Source: Tanypteryx hageni
Taxonomy: Eukaryota > Arthropoda > Insecta > Odonata > Petaluridae
DNA length: 64,000 nucleotides
Reading direction: 5' to 3'
NCBI GenBank assembly: GCA_028673005.1
Contig: CM054117.1
Span: forward strand, 49,693,370 to 49,757,369
Positions within the stretch are counted from its first letter, which is position 1. Each line of letters begins with the position of its first letter. The notes beneath the pieces are model-generated. The model saw only the letters and a list, made by a program, of their open reading frames with translations. It was not told where the DNA came from and searched no databases. Positions 8,747 through 20,630 of the stretch are shown here, in pieces. The position numbers and the translations under genes were made by a program.

Positions 8747-10020
8747 TTTTTTGCGGCGGGATTCATAAAGATGGCAATGACGGATTCTTTTCATGTCTCG
8801 AAGAAACGGATCACAAGAGCAAAAAATCAATCGATGGTTCCGAATTATATTTCTCTACACTCTTGCTCGTTCTGTCGTTTAATTTTTAGGCTCGATCGAA
8901 TCCCGACGGACGTTTCGGCGCTTCTCCGTTTCACAATAAAGAAATAGTCGGCAACGGGTTGCCTTGGAGAACGCGGTCGAAGCTGCCGGCGGTAGCGGTC
9001 GCGGAGTCGGTGCTGTCCCTAACGATGACCTTGGAGTCCCGTTTTCGTTCCCTACTCCCACGCGAAGATCATAATAAAAACGTTTTCTCCTCGTAAATCG
9101 TTAATTCCTGCAGTTTCGACTTCGGAGTCCCGTCGCGTAATAGTTTTCGTGATGGAGAGACCCAATCGAGTTCAGCAACGGATAGATCGAAGCCAGTTTT
9201 TTTTTTTAAAGCGACTCGATCGAATCTCATTGGCCGGCGTGTTTTCCCCTGCGTTCGTCCCTACCAATTCCCTTGTAAATTGACGTGGGGACATTCCGAC
9301 TGGGATGTCGTCGGATTAAAAAAAATGCGACGGGAGATACGAATTACGCGCGTCGTTGGATTGATTAAACCCTTTTCCGAATTATCACGTCGCGTTTCGA
9401 AGCTTTTTACCATTCTCTTTCGAAGGCCAAAGGATTGGTGAATGTTCGGTTCGGAAACGTGTATCTATCATCGTCTTGGAAACAGCACAGACGGTATTTT
9501 CTCAAGAGGTGAGTGTGTGGTCCAGAGTCTCGAAAATTTAAGAAGCGAAAAAATGCATATACAATGTTTATTGTGCAGTTACCATATTATTGCAATTGTC
9601 GTATTGTATACCGAAATTTTCGGAGAGATGAAGAAAGAATCGCGACCCAATGAGCTGATCTCGCAAAATTTACTTACTCTCTCTTTTTTTTTAAACCTTC
9701 ATTTTTTACTAGTTTCTAATTTTAGCTTTATGGAACGGCACGACCCCCCGCTGTGGTTGCGACCAGAATCTCAAACCCTCTTTGACGACGATAGCGATAG
9801 TGTTGGAGGATGTCTTTTAGTATGTCTGACGAGAGACGGATGTTTCACGTCGGCATCCCCTTCGTTTTCCGATCTTGTTCAATTTATCAAACAAGTTATA
9901 TCATTAAAAATAGGTTTTTATTTTAGGCAACCTTTCATCAAGAGCAATTTTTGGAATGTTTTACACGCTGAAAAGTTCCTGTTGAACACCATTGGGATTG
10001 CTACGGCGGCGCGAGCTTGC
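8747..10020. other. Intronic noncoding stretch
   Basis: CpG-containing, non-repetitive sequence. The 195-codon open frame at 9442-10026 shows no domain and no consensus splice context, so I do not call it a gene. Confidence 0.35.
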
Positions 10021-10027
10021 CCGTAAG

Positions 10028-10310
10028 TGTACGAAGGGCAGGGCAGCAAGTTCTCTCACTCCGTCCTAGTTATGCTGCTACGGGCCGCGGTTGACTTCCT
10101 CGCGCGTAAAATCACCCATATTCAATATATGAATGTCTATCGGTAGACGTGTCTATCGTGGCAAGCGTTCGGATCTTGCCGAGGGCGTATGTGTTCGTCT
10201 TTGTTATCGTTATAACGTTTATTTATTTATGAGCTAGTTAAAAATAAATATACGTGTGTTATATAAACTCTCTGTGGAGCCAAGTTGCTTAAAAACCCAT
10301 AATCTCTGTT
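10028..10310 (+). mobile_element. Possible solo LTR (weak)
   Basis: The segment starts TGTACG and contains an AATAAA signal near 10245 and a TATATAAA-like string near 10260. It ends near a TGTCGCA followed by TGGGGTCCAACAG, which resembles an LTR end followed by a primer-binding site. No target duplication was found and no internal coding region follows, so this is only a suggestion. Confidence 0.2.
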
Positions 10311-10949
10311 GAAGGCCCTGTCGCAGCTGGGGTCCAACAGCAGCTCTCCATTAGTCGTGAAATCATCTAATTTGGTCGAACAGATATGAGTACATTATTA
10401 AACTATTCCTATGTACGGGGAGACGGAAATTGCTATCCATTTTTATTGGAACCCCGTAATTAGGGTCAATCTTCCGAAATTAGTCAATCCTCAAAATAAT
10501 CGATCGAGACAAGTTTCGCTTAGTGTCCGTAGAAGTAGGGAAACGAGCGAGAATTCTGTACGCGCGCTCCGGAGCTAATAAAGGCGGCGATTGGCAGCGG
10601 CCGCCTTAGCAATTCCACTTGTGCTTACGGTCCCTAATTCGTTCGCCTCTCTTCATAGGAATGGAGGACTTGCTGCATTTCTTCGCTCTGCAGTCTTTTT
10701 GTAGTTTCTGCAGTAGTCTGTAGTTTATTGCTTCCCGACCGAAACACAAAGTTTCTCGATCTCGCTAAAGTAAGTTGTCATACGTTGTGATATTTAGGAA
10801 TTATTCTAATGTCCGGCCCTGTATAATTTCTCGCATAACAATGAAGTTTTTGAAGTTAGTCTCGCTTTGAATAACATTTTGAAGGGTGTGGATTACTCTT
10901 AGAAAACATGCTCCGAAAATCATACAGATGAACCAATTAATTGAGAATT
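10311..10949. other. Intronic noncoding stretch
   Basis: Nothing recognised except AT-rich sequence leading into the inverted repeat at 10950. Confidence 0.3.
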
Positions 10950-11089
10950 TTTTTATTTAACCTATTGCTTAGATTTGATTACCTCGTTAATATAACAAAT
11001 ACACGAAAATTATTTTCTGGAGCTCAAGATGCATCTCGCATCAGAGCTTTCAAGCGTAAATGCAATATAAGCAATAGGTTAAATAAAAA
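10950..11089. repeat. Foldback repeat with perfect 22-bp arms
   Basis: 10950-10971 and 11068-11089 are exact reverse complements (left arm starts TTTTTATTTAACC), separated by 96 bases. The spacer has a further weak palindrome around GAGCTC...GAGCTT. There is no coding capacity. It resembles a very short MITE, but no target duplication is clear. Confidence 0.7.
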
Positions 11090-13465
11090 CGCGTGAATAT
11101 TTAAAATATTCCCATCAACGAGTTAGTTCACCAAAAATACACAAGTTTACTTAAAGGACTTTTTCCTCGGGATATTACACTGTCGAGAAGGTGCTGCGCC
11201 CTATGGGTCGACTGTGTAAATTCACCAAGTCACGCGGGGAGTAGGTAGATCTTCAGCGGGTCGGAAAACTGATGTGCGGGAAAACCCGCTGCCAAGCGAG
11301 ATTACCCCGTTTTGGTTAGCTTCAACCCTCATGTCAACTCATCTTGTGTCCGAGAGCGAGTGATTGATTGTGAGCGGCGTTGCTGAGGCAGACTGTTGGG
11401 TGCGCTCATATGGACCCGGCGTGGCCGCAAGTCAACGCGAATTACGTGACAAACGATTGTCCCTTTTCGAGCGGCAGTTATTATTCACGTGAAAGTCGTC
11501 GAACACCGGGATAATGTCTAAATCATTAGGTCGCCGAGACGAGACCATTTCGACTGACCCGGCGACGGTGATGTCGTGGAAATGGTTCCATTTTCCGCGA
11601 ACTAAGTGGCCGGCGGTGATAGTTCTGTCACTGTCAGTTCCGTGACTTATATTTTCGTGGGTGTTCACGTGGGAAACGCAGCGTTTGACCCATGACGGTT
11701 ATTCATGATGTAGTATATGTAATTCGCGCCCTTTCAGTTCTTCGTCACTGTGACAAATGACTCGATGCGTGTGACAAGTTTATAGAATATTCAACGTTAG
11801 GTCTCGGTTAAGGGACCACGAATAGTAAGCACTGTTTTTATTTTATTTATTTATTCATAAACAATCGACACAGCACGAGGCGAATTAGAGCTGATTTATT
11901 TTTATTGGTTAAAGATTTATCAAGTCAAAATAACGGACGTATAGCACGTGAAAGTTTTTCTTGGTCCCATAATCTTCGAAAACTTTATGGATTTCTAAAA
12001 TAATGTAACAGATAATTTAATTCAATGAAGAAATTTCGAGCTCGCTTTTTGGCTAAAGTGAAATTGAGGCAACAGATATCTCCAATAAATATAAATGCTC
12101 CTTTTTTATGGCTATAGGAGATTCATCTGCTAAATAATATAGGCCGCCTGTAAATCCGTGAAATAGAGTTGATTTTATGGAGAGGATAAAATGGTATCGT
12201 GAAAATACATTTCAATTCACAATATTCTAATGGACATTATTTAGCCTTTAACTATTGAGGTGCAGTCTGTGAGACAAGTTGTAGTAGTGTCAAATTACCG
12301 TTTTTGATAGTATAAAAATTTCAGAGAAATAGCGAATATTAAGTTATTTTTTCTTTTAATTACCTCTTCACTCCCTCGTCATATTATTTAACACTGGAAA
12401 TCCAATTGTAGTTGGCGAATGAATAATCATCATTATCATTATTTCACCTGGCTAGTTAAAGATTAAATTAGGTGAGATATACCACGATCAAGCCAGGACT
12501 CGTGTTTTCCCCGGAATTCCGTAATCTCAAGGCTCGTGCGTAAAAATACCCATATTCCTTTCGATGGAACACATAAGGGGTTTTCGACTTTGTTCGCGGA
12601 CTCCTCTTCCAGTTCATCGCCATTCGGTGTGAACATTCTAAACGCCAAACCCGACACAAAGGAAAAGAGTAGTAACCTCACTTGACGCATAATTCTTTAA
12701 ACGCTTCGCGTGACTTACCGCGGCGGCGTCCGAATTCTTTTGTTAGGAGTGTTGCGCAGCTCTTTTCTTCGGCCTTTTTTCGCTCGGACGAAGAAAAAAA
12801 GACAAAAACGGACATTTCGAGACATTGGCACGTTTTCCTCCCTCGCTTTCCTTTTTCTTTTTTAAGAAGTCCATTCTGAAGTGTGCACGCGCTCGCGTCT
12901 TAAGAGAGAAGGTTATATACTAATATCTATTTATATTTTTTATTTTCGCAAGAAGTCGACGTAAAAGTTTCTCCTGCCCCCGTGGACGTATCCAAAGGCT
13001 TTGGTGGTGTTTGCTTTCCCGGTCCCGCCGTGACCCTAGACGGAATTGGTTCTCCCGAAAATTGGAGGCAAAGTGTGGGTTTGCGGATGTGTAGCCCAAA
13101 GGGAAGAGAGGTAAAAGGGAGAAGCGGGAAAGCTGGAGTGAGCTGGAGGGAGGAGGAGAAAGGGGTTTTCGAGTGGGGAGGTCAAGTGTAGGAGGAGTGG
13201 GCGGAAAGGGAGGTCTCCGAAAGCAGGTAGTTGTTCTTTTCGACACCCCAGAGGAATAGGCTGAGGTTGGTTGCATGTTGTCACAAGACTTTTTCTTTCT
13301 CTCTTGCCGTCTTATTTCTTCAGGTGAAATGGGTCGGAGGAGCTTCCGCCCAGTGGGAGCCGTGCGTGCATTGCGCGGGTATGGAAGCCTTCCGTTTAGC
13401 CTCGAGCCCTAGAAAACCCTCCTGACCTATGGGACCCTTATGCTCGGACTATGCTCGACTTTGAT
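11090..13465. other. Intronic noncoding stretch
   Basis: Mixed AT-rich and CpG-rich sequence. A TTCTTCAG acceptor-like string at about 13315-13322 precedes a short frame containing WEPCVHCAG. It lacks the W-x-x-W and cysteine pattern of a thrombospondin type 1 repeat, so I do not call an exon. Confidence 0.35.
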
Positions 13466-14164
13466 TTTTACTAGGGGAAAGTATTGTATTCATGAAAAAA
13501 ATCGACTTCGAGATTTCAATGGAAATGCACGTTTTGAGGTCCCCTGAACACGTTTTGACCATTTTATCGATGATTTCTTTGTGTGTTAGTGTGTGTATAT
13601 GTGATAGCTTTTTTGTGGGTGCTCTAACTCAAAAACTATTAATCAGATCAACGAGAAATTTTATATTTAAGACTTTTATAAAAGTCACAAGAACTGATTA
13701 GTTTTTGGTAAAAATCTGTCAACCGGAAGTGGGTGTTTACTATTGTCACTTATCCGTTATTTTGAAATATTTGCTTTAATATTTGATAATTGTAAAAATG
13801 TACTGGGATAAAAGTAGTGGGAAATTTAATTTTCTACAACATTTGTTTGAAACATTTTCCCATATAATGCATTGTTTAAGAGACATCTTATATTTTTGGC
13901 TGCCACCACCACGCCACATACTGATAACTATTGTTAACAATTGACGCTTAGTTACGTCTTAGTAAGGCTCTTTTTCTTTTCTCAATTTTTGGAGCTTTGT
14001 GGCTATATCCAATATCAGAAGGCTATGGTTTGAGTTTATTTCTGTTCTTTGTAATGTCTAAAATTTTCTCGCAGTTTCTTCAAATATTTATTATTATGTA
14101 ACCTATTTGGAATTTTCATAAATATTACAGATATGGAGAAAGTCATGTGTTGGCCACATCAGAT
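13466..14164 (+). repeat. 600-bp repeat family M600, copy B
   Basis: Homologous to copies A and C from 13466 to about 13985 and again at about 14128-14160 (ATATGGAGAAAGTCATG end). Between these, about 140 bases of unrelated sequence replace the CCGGAAGTAAATATTGACAA segment of the other copies. This suggests a replaced or inserted segment, or a distinct subfamily. Confidence 0.65.
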
Positions 14165-15490
14165 TTTTAACCACGTTGAGCTGCGATCTGAGGTCTTCGT
14201 AGGGAGTTGGGGAGAGGAACTTGGTTACAATTTTAATTATAAATAGGTACATTTATGATTCAAAAAGGCTGTACAGGTGTGAGAGAAATAGCGAGAGAGA
14301 GGGAATTTCTGAACTGTTTTCGCTTCGGTTGAAAATTTCTGGGGGTCGGGGAAGGTGATAAGCGAAGAATTCAGAAGTTTCGGGAGCGAAAAATAATTTA
14401 TTTGACTCGGAATGTTTTTAATGGGCGAGTTTGGGAGCGGCGAAATGTTTTTGAAATTTGTCGAAAGTTTTTGGTGCTTTTAAAAGTGTGGGGGGAGGAA
14501 TTTCATCTCGACTGCCTCTCTGAAGGTTTCTGCCGGCGTCTATTAAAAAGGAGAGTGGTGAAAATTTAACAATATCTATGCCGTTGAAGTTGTTAACTCT
14601 TTCGGCTAACAATGGGGAATAGATGAATTAGCTGCTCTTGATGGTTTTTTGGAGCTTTCTATTAAGAGAATAAAATTTTAAATACGAGTATATGCGCAGT
14701 TAGGGAAATATATTTATCGTTCATTTGCATCTCGGTACCGAGTGTTAAAAAGATGAGGTAAATAAGAAATAATAAGAATATTAAGAGGTACTAGCAAATG
14801 CGTTGTTATATTTCATAATGTTAGAGATAACTTTCAAAGATTCTCACCGGATTTTTAAAAAGTCATTAAAAAGATAGGTAAAAAATAAAAAATAAATTAT
14901 TTATTTATACCTACCATGTATAATTTATTTGAAAGCCATTATTTTTTAAGATTTGGATTAATTTTATTGTGATGAACTAAGCCGATTTCAACGTATAACC
15001 TTGATGTTTTAAAAACTTTTGTGCCAGTGTTAATTAGAAAATAGAACGGAGGGATGTTTTTATTTTTTTAAAGGTAATCTCATAAAAAACCAAATCAATT
15101 ATCCCAAGAAGTGAATATATAACCGACTTGATTTGCTCTACTTAACACTTGCAATATCAGCTGGATATGTGAAAAACACGATTGAGAAATATTCTCGCGG
15201 AAAAAAGCGACACATCTGCCCACGGACGCGTGGACTTTGTGCGCGCGTTTCAATGACTTTTTCCTCCTTTAGATTCTGACGTCCTCGATGGCGATTCAAA
15301 ACACTGATATCGCGGAATACGATTGACAAACGCCTTGTTCTCCCGTATCGTGCTCGCGCACGCGGAACCACTCTGATTCATCCGGGAGGCATTCTTCGTC
15401 GGACTTGGCGTGCGCATGTTTCTTCGCGTAGCGAGAATCAACTGGATTATACTTTTCCCTCTAACTGCTGACACCTAAACGTAGCTGTTT
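14165..15490. other. Intronic noncoding stretch
   Basis: AT-rich with short runs such as AAATAAATTATTTATTTA near 14887. No gene or element ends are recognised. Confidence 0.35.
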
Positions 15491-16060
15491 CTAACCTCTC
15501 TCCCCTTCTTTCTCAACCTCAATTTTTCCTTCTCGTTTTATTCTCTTCTCCTTCCTCTCTACCTCTCCCCAATTCCTCTCCCTAATCCTTCTCACCAATC
15601 CCTCTCCCCAATCTCTCTCCTCAATCCCTCTCACCAATCCATCTCCCCAATCCCTCCACCCCCTCTTCCTCTCTCCTATCCCTCTTCTCTTTCCCTTTCC
15701 TTTCTCCCTCACTCCCTCCCCACTCCTCCATCCCCACTTCTCCCTCCCTCCCCACTTCTCCCTCCCCACTTCTCCCTCCCTCCCCACTTCTCCCTCCCTA
15801 CTTCTCCTTCCCTCTCCACTTCTCCCTCCCACCCTCCCCTCTCCCCTGCCCCTCTCCTCTATCTCTTTCCTCCATCCATCTTCCTCCCTCCATCTCCCTC
15901 CCTCCATCTCCCTCCCTCCATCTCTCTTCCTCCATCTCCCTCCCTCCATCTCACTCCCTCCATCTCCCTCCCTCCATCTCCCTCCCGCCATATCCCTCCC
16001 TACATCTCCCTTCACCTCCCCCCTCTCCCCTCCCTTTCCCCTCCCCTCTCATCTCTTCCT

Positions 16061-16408
16061 CTCCACCCTCCCTCTCCTTCCTCCCTCTCCACCCTCCCTC
16101 TCCTTCCTCCCTCTCCACCCTCCCTCTCCTTCCTCCCTCTCCACCCTCCCTCTCCTTCCTCCCTCTCCACCCTCCCTCTCCTTCCTCCCTCTCCACCCTC
16201 CCTCTCCTTCCTCCCTCTCCACCCTCCCTCTCCTTCCTCCCTCTCCACCCTCCCTCTCCTTCCTCCCTCTCCACCCTCCCTCTCCACCCTCCCTCTCCAC
16301 CCTCCCTCTCCACCCTCCCTCTCCTTCCTCCCTCTCCTTCCTCCCTCTCCTTCCTCCCTCTCCTTCCTCCCTCTCCTTCCTCCCTCTCCTTCATCCCTCT
16401 CCTTCCTC
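16061..16408. repeat. 13-bp minisatellite with 26-bp higher-order unit
   Basis: The monomers are CTCCACCCTCCCT and CTCCTTCCTCCCT. From 16061 they alternate strictly to give a 26-bp unit, with starts at 16061, 16087, 16113 and so on to 16269. The first type is then tandem alone for a few copies, followed by the second type alone to about 16408. Confidence 0.85.
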
Positions 16409-16411
16409 CCT

Positions 16412-16640
16412 CTCCTTCCGCCCTCCCTCCCTCTCCTTCCGCCCTCCCTCCCTCTCCTTCCGCCCTCCCTCCCTCTCCTTCCGCCCTCCCTCCCTCTCCT
16501 TCCGCCCTCCCTCCCTCTCCTTCCGCCCTCCCTCCCTCTCCTTCCGCCCTCCCTCCCTCTCCTTCCTCCCTCCCTCTCCTTCCGCCCTCCCTCCTTCTCC
16601 TTCCGCCCTCCCTCCCTCTCCTTCCGCCCTTCCTCCCTCT
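16412..16640. repeat. 21-bp minisatellite array
   Basis: Tandem CTCCTTCCGCCCTCCCTCCC(T) units with a 21-bp period starting at 16412 and 16433. They become irregular after about 16560. Related units recur at about 16740-17040 with TTCGGCCC or TTTCGCCC variants. Confidence 0.85.
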
Positions 16641-17322
16641 CCTTCCTCCCTCCCTCTCCTTATACCCTCCTTCGCTCTCCTTCTACCGTCCCTCCCTCTC
16701 CTTCCACTATCCCTCCCTCTCCTTTCGCTCTCCCTCTTCTTCCGCCCTCCCTCCCTCTCCTTCGGCCCTCCCTCTCCTTCGGCCCTCCCTCTCCTTCGGC
16801 CCTCCCTCTCCTTTCGCCCTCCCTCTCCTTTCGCCCTCCCTCCCTCTCCTTTCGCCCTCCCTCCCTCTCCTTTCGCCCTCCCTCCCTCTCCTTCGGCCCT
16901 CCCTCCCTCTCCTTCCGCCCTCCCTCCTTCTCCTTCCGCCTTCCCTCCCTCTCCTTCCGCCTTCCCTCCCTCTCCTTCCGTCCTTCCTCCCTCTCCTTCC
17001 GCCCTCCCTCCCTCGCCTTCCACCATCCCCCCCTCTCCTTTTACCCTCCCTCCCTCTCCTTCTGCCCTTCCTCCCTCTCCTTCCTCCCTCTCCTTCCTCC
17101 CTCTCCTTCCACCATCCCCCCTCTCCTTCTACCCTCCCTCCCTCTACTTCCACCCTTTCTTCCTCTCCTTCCACCATCCCTCCCTCTCCTTCTACCCTCC
17201 TTCCCTATCCTTCCACCCTCCCTCCCTCTCCTTCCACCCTCCCTCTCCTTCCACCCTCCCTCCCTCTCCCTCCACCCTCCCTCCCTCTCCCTCCACCCTC
17301 CCTCCCTCTCCCCTCACCACCT

Positions 17323-18050
17323 AGTGCGCCATTCGGTAAGATCCCAATCCACTCCGCCCTTTTACCTATACCACACCATATTGGCGTTTCACATGGGTCT
17401 CCTTCCTACCTTTACTTCCACCCTCCTGTGTCCCTTTTGGAGTTCTTCGAATACCTCAGCTTTTATGGCGTGACGAATTTTCTCACAAAGACAATTCGGT
17501 AACCTCTCTCAGACCCGTCTCTCTCCCTCTTTCTCTACCTATCCACGTAGTCAATTCACTTCCGATGCTTTTAAGAGCTAGGAATGCAGCGATTCAACTC
17601 GCTACACTAGACGGAAACTTTTATGTCGAAGTTTTATATCTCGGGCCACGGCGCGCGCGTCGCTTCTGTTTTGTTTTAAATGCGTTTTTTTGAGTTGTTT
17701 TCTCGGTGAAGGGGATTAAGAGGATGAGCTCCAGTTTCGCGATGTTTTTAAAAGAGGTTTTTCGATTTATTTTAGGTCGTAAGATGTCTTCGGGTGTTTT
17801 GTCGGCGCCGAGACGGGTAGAGAAGGTTCTTAAGTTGAATGGGATTAGATTGACTCTCGGTACGATAGTTACGTTCTCATTTTCTAATGCTTATGTTGAA
17901 GATCGCGTCGATATACGTCAACATGCATTATTCCCTTCTATCATACAGAAATTGGCGAAGAAAAATAAATTCATTATAGAATTGTCGAGCTCGTCTTATA
18001 ATCGAAAACATGCAAAATAATCACTTATTTACTTTTTTAGCTCCTACTTT
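17323..18050. other. Noncoding stretch
   Basis: Includes a 105-codon open frame at 17706-18020 with no recognised domain and no splice support. Nothing else is supported. Confidence 0.35.
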
Positions 18051-18060
18051 AGTTGAATCA

Positions 18061-18101
18061 CCACTGAAGACGGCTGCATTGTAGACGAAGTACACATCTG
18101 G
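18061..18101 (+). ncRNA. Hammerhead-ribozyme-like motif, eroded
   Basis: CTGAAGA (18064-18070), then a stem-II-like segment, then GACGAAG. CCA (18061-18063) can pair with TGG (18099-18101) as stem I. The segment is homologous over about 50 bases to 48954-49003, which keeps a better core. The position of GAAA reads GAAG here, and the stem III palindrome is disrupted. Confidence 0.4.
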
Positions 18102-18103
18102 AC

Positions 18104-18430
18104 CAGTAGCGTAACTCTGGCTTTTTGGCCCCTAGCGAAAAATCTCTCAGGGCCCCACTTAATAATTGAATATTTGTTAGTGTGTTCTGAGTGTAATGGA
18201 TATTAATAGAAGTTCGCTGCATTTATCAATGAAAATAATTAACTATTATAAATTACTCTATTTAGATATAACCTCTGAAATTTTCGCGACACAATTTAAG
18301 AATCTCGCAAAGTATAAATGTGTCGCGACACACCCTTTAGGAATCGTTGCTATAGCACAGGGCCCCTCAACCCGGCGACCGCGGGTGCCATGGCGCCCTT
18401 CATAAAATTCCTTGGCGCCCGTTACTAGGG
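18104..18430. mobile_element. Possible hAT-like relic (weak)
   Basis: Starts CAGTAGCGTAACTCTGG, like common hAT termini. A loosely matching CCCGTTACTAGGGC lies near 18420, with GGCGCCC-type subterminal sequence. No 8-bp duplication was found and the right end is unclear. Confidence 0.25.
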
Positions 18431-18469
18431 CTATGGCAAGTCATTTGCTGGGGAGGTGCAGTAAGATAG

Positions 18470-19800
18470 TCATAATCATCATAGGTAGTCTGTCCGTAGA
18501 CAGGTCCGTGATTATTCTTGGAAAAACCTAGTTCTCCATATACTCCTATTTTCCGCTGTCCTCTTCATATCTTGATAACTCTCTTTCCCTTTAAAATCGT
18601 CTATCAGCTGAAACCTTTTCCTACCTCTTTCCCTTTTCCCATCTAGTTTTCCTTCTAACACATCTTTAATCATACTCTCTCTCCTCAGGTAATGTCCAAC
18701 CCAGTTAGCCTTCCTCTTTCTGATAGTCTGTATAATCATTCGCTTCTCTCCTATTCTTCGTAGCACTTCATCGTTTTTCATCCTATCTGTCCATTTTATC
18801 TTCAATATTCTCCTCCAAGTCTACATTTCAAAGCTTTCCAAGTATTTGATGTCATTTTTCCTTAGCGTCCATGTTTCTGCCCCATACAATGCTATACTCC
18901 ATACGTAGCATTTTATCAACTTCTTGCGGATATCTTCCCTTATATTCCCTGTAAGTAGTTATTTCTTTTCCTATTCTAGTTCTGATCTCATCCGTACATT
19001 TTGCTTCTCGTGTTATGATGCTTCCAAGGTATTTATAATCTGAAACTTGTTCTAAAGGCTTTCCTCCAATACTTATGTTCAGATTCCCTTCTTTACCTGA
19101 TATTCGAATGACCTTGGATTTTTCTGTATTTATTTCCATACCGTATTTTCTTCCTGTTATCACTAGTCTATTTATCATTTTTTGTAGCTCCTCTTCTTTT
19201 CTTGCAAGAAGTACTTGATCATCTGCGTATTTTACTGTTCTTATGATCCTTCCTCCAATTTTGAAATCTTTTGTGCCTTCTAAAGCTTCTTGCATTAGAC
19301 TTTCTCCATATATATTGAATAGGGTTGGCGATAGGCAGCAGCCTTGTCTTGCTCCTCTACCGATATTTATTCCGAAGGTGTCCACATTCTCAAACCTGAC
19401 CTTTACAATTTGATTCACATATAGATTCCTAATCAGTCTCCTGTCTTTCCAGTCTACACCTATATCCTTTAATATCTTCATCAACTTTACCCAATTCACT
19501 CTATCAAAGGCCTTCTGCCAGTCTACGAAACATGCGCAGATATCTTGACTGTACTCTATTGCCCTTTCTGATATGATTCTAACTACTCCTATAGTATCTC
19601 TAGTTCCTCGTCCTTTCCTGAAACCGAATTGATCTTCCCCTAGTATTTCTTCTGCCCTTTTCTCCAGCCTTTTATTAAGAATCCTCGTGATGATCTTCGA
19701 TGTGTGTGTCAGAAGGCTTATCGTTTTGTAATCTTTACACTGCATTGCCTTTGGCTTCTTCTTTAGAGGGATCATTATTACTTCTAGGAAATCCCGAGGT
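18470..19800 (-). mobile_element. 5'-truncated non-LTR retrotransposon (LINE)
   Basis: The minus strand encodes reverse transcriptase and the C-terminal tail. The coding tail is followed by about 40 bases ending in a TGATGATTATGACT-like simple sequence, as at many LINE 3' ends. Similarity starts abruptly at about 19800, so the endonuclease and most upstream sequence are missing. The exact clade cannot be set by eye. Confidence 0.75.
18512..19790 (-). pseudogene. LINE reverse transcriptase, broken
   Basis: In an intact element this enzyme copies LINE RNA at the nicked target. From an ATG at 19775 the frame shows NKRLEKRAEEI, QFGFRKGRGTRD (residues 49-60), the first catalytic block DWQKAFDRV (85-93), RGARQGCCLSP (140-150) and the catalytic KYADD (182-186). 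The frame remains open upstream of that ATG to about 19795. A frameshift lies near 18955-18962. In the other frame the protein resumes as LLTGNIREDIRKKL, ALYGAETWTLRK and KYLESFEM, meets a TAG at 18823-18821, and continues as RRILKIKWTDRM to its end near 18512. Two lesions and the 5' truncation make it non-functional. Confidence 0.85.
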
Positions 19801-20355
19801 AGGGCGAGTATGGAATGGGAAAACGAGATATGTTTAGAAATGATAAAAAAGCAGGGCTACCACAATATAAGGAAAAATAATTTTCTGATTTTAAAACAAA
19901 TACATTAGTATACGATTATACTACGGCGAATATGACGAAAAGCACTTCTGTACCACGGGAAACGCCCCCCTACATGCTATATATTAAAATTGTATTGAAT
20001 GGAAAGTAGGAGGATTAGTTCTTTCCAGAACTACTTGTTTCAATATGAGCTAGCATATTACGCAGCAATATTTACCGACGAAGTGAGAGTTACCAGTTCA
20101 CCAATTGTTAATTACGCCAGAAATCATTACAACACTAAAATGTTTTCTTTTGAACAAATGTATTTTCGTATCGTAAACATATTCCTTAGGTTCGTCTTTG
20201 TTTTACGTTACTAGCTTGACGCAATCAAATGGGCATTAAAGAGAAGGGATATGATAAGAGGAAGGCAGAGGTTTTGGATATCGGTCACGGAAAGACCGAA
20301 AATTCCAATTTTTTCCGCAAAATTTCAAGTCACGTCCAGTCTTAAAAATGTGCAT
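19801..20355. other. Noncoding stretch
   Basis: Nothing recognised. A CAGGGCTACCACAA string at 19852 resembles a hAT end but has no partner with a matching flank. Confidence 0.3.
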
Positions 20356-20630
20356 CAGGAGCACAAAACTACAGTCCGCAAATCATATGAGGACCGCGGG
20401 GGCATTCTTTGCGGCCAGCTAAGCCAATATAGAAGGAAACCGTTCAATTTAATACGGAAAATCTAATACTTTCGACTTAAAATTAAGGCTTCTTATCATA
20501 AATTTATAATGCTAAACAGTTATTTTTCTCCGATTTTCACAAATAAGGTTCTTTGCAATTTATCTGACGACTTCCGACGTGAACACAACTGCTAATGCGC
20601 CCCTCTTCGTCAAAAGTTTGTCTACCCCTG
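20356..20630 (+). mobile_element. Non-autonomous hAT relic, family N, copy 1
   Basis: Starts CAGGAGCACAAAACTAC and ends AAGTTTGTCTACCCCTG. The interior resembles 49912-50135 (ACTAC, CCGC, ATGAGG, TTTGCGGCCAGC blocks). The flanking octamers ATGTGCAT and ATCTACGT agree at 5 of 8 positions, consistent with an old 8-bp duplication. Confidence 0.5.

Larger units (their letters stand above)
15491..17322. repeat. Polypyrimidine minisatellite block
   Basis: About 1.8 kb of almost uninterrupted C/T on the plus strand (G/A on the minus strand). It contains degenerate CTCCCTCC runs and two better-ordered arrays, listed separately. Long open frames on the minus strand, made of Glu, Gly, Arg and Lys, exist only because the tract lacks stop codons. 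Confidence 0.9.

Noticed and set aside
9442..10026. 195-codon frame in the putative intron
   Set aside because: No domain, no codon-level signal that I can see, and it crosses T runs typical of noncoding sequence.
13316..13425. Possible thrombospondin type 1 exon after an acceptor-like TTCTTCAG
   Set aside because: WEPCVHCAG lacks the tryptophan and cysteine spacing of the repeat, and no donor follows in a suitable place.
16412..16640. Regular 21-bp repeats considered as a CRISPR-like array
   Set aside because: There are no unique spacers; units are contiguous and the context is eukaryotic minisatellite.
15491..17177. Long minus-strand frames encoding repetitive Glu/Gly/Arg protein
   Set aside because: They lie wholly in a polypyrimidine minisatellite that lacks stop codons by composition. 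All frames are open and none has a domain or splice context.
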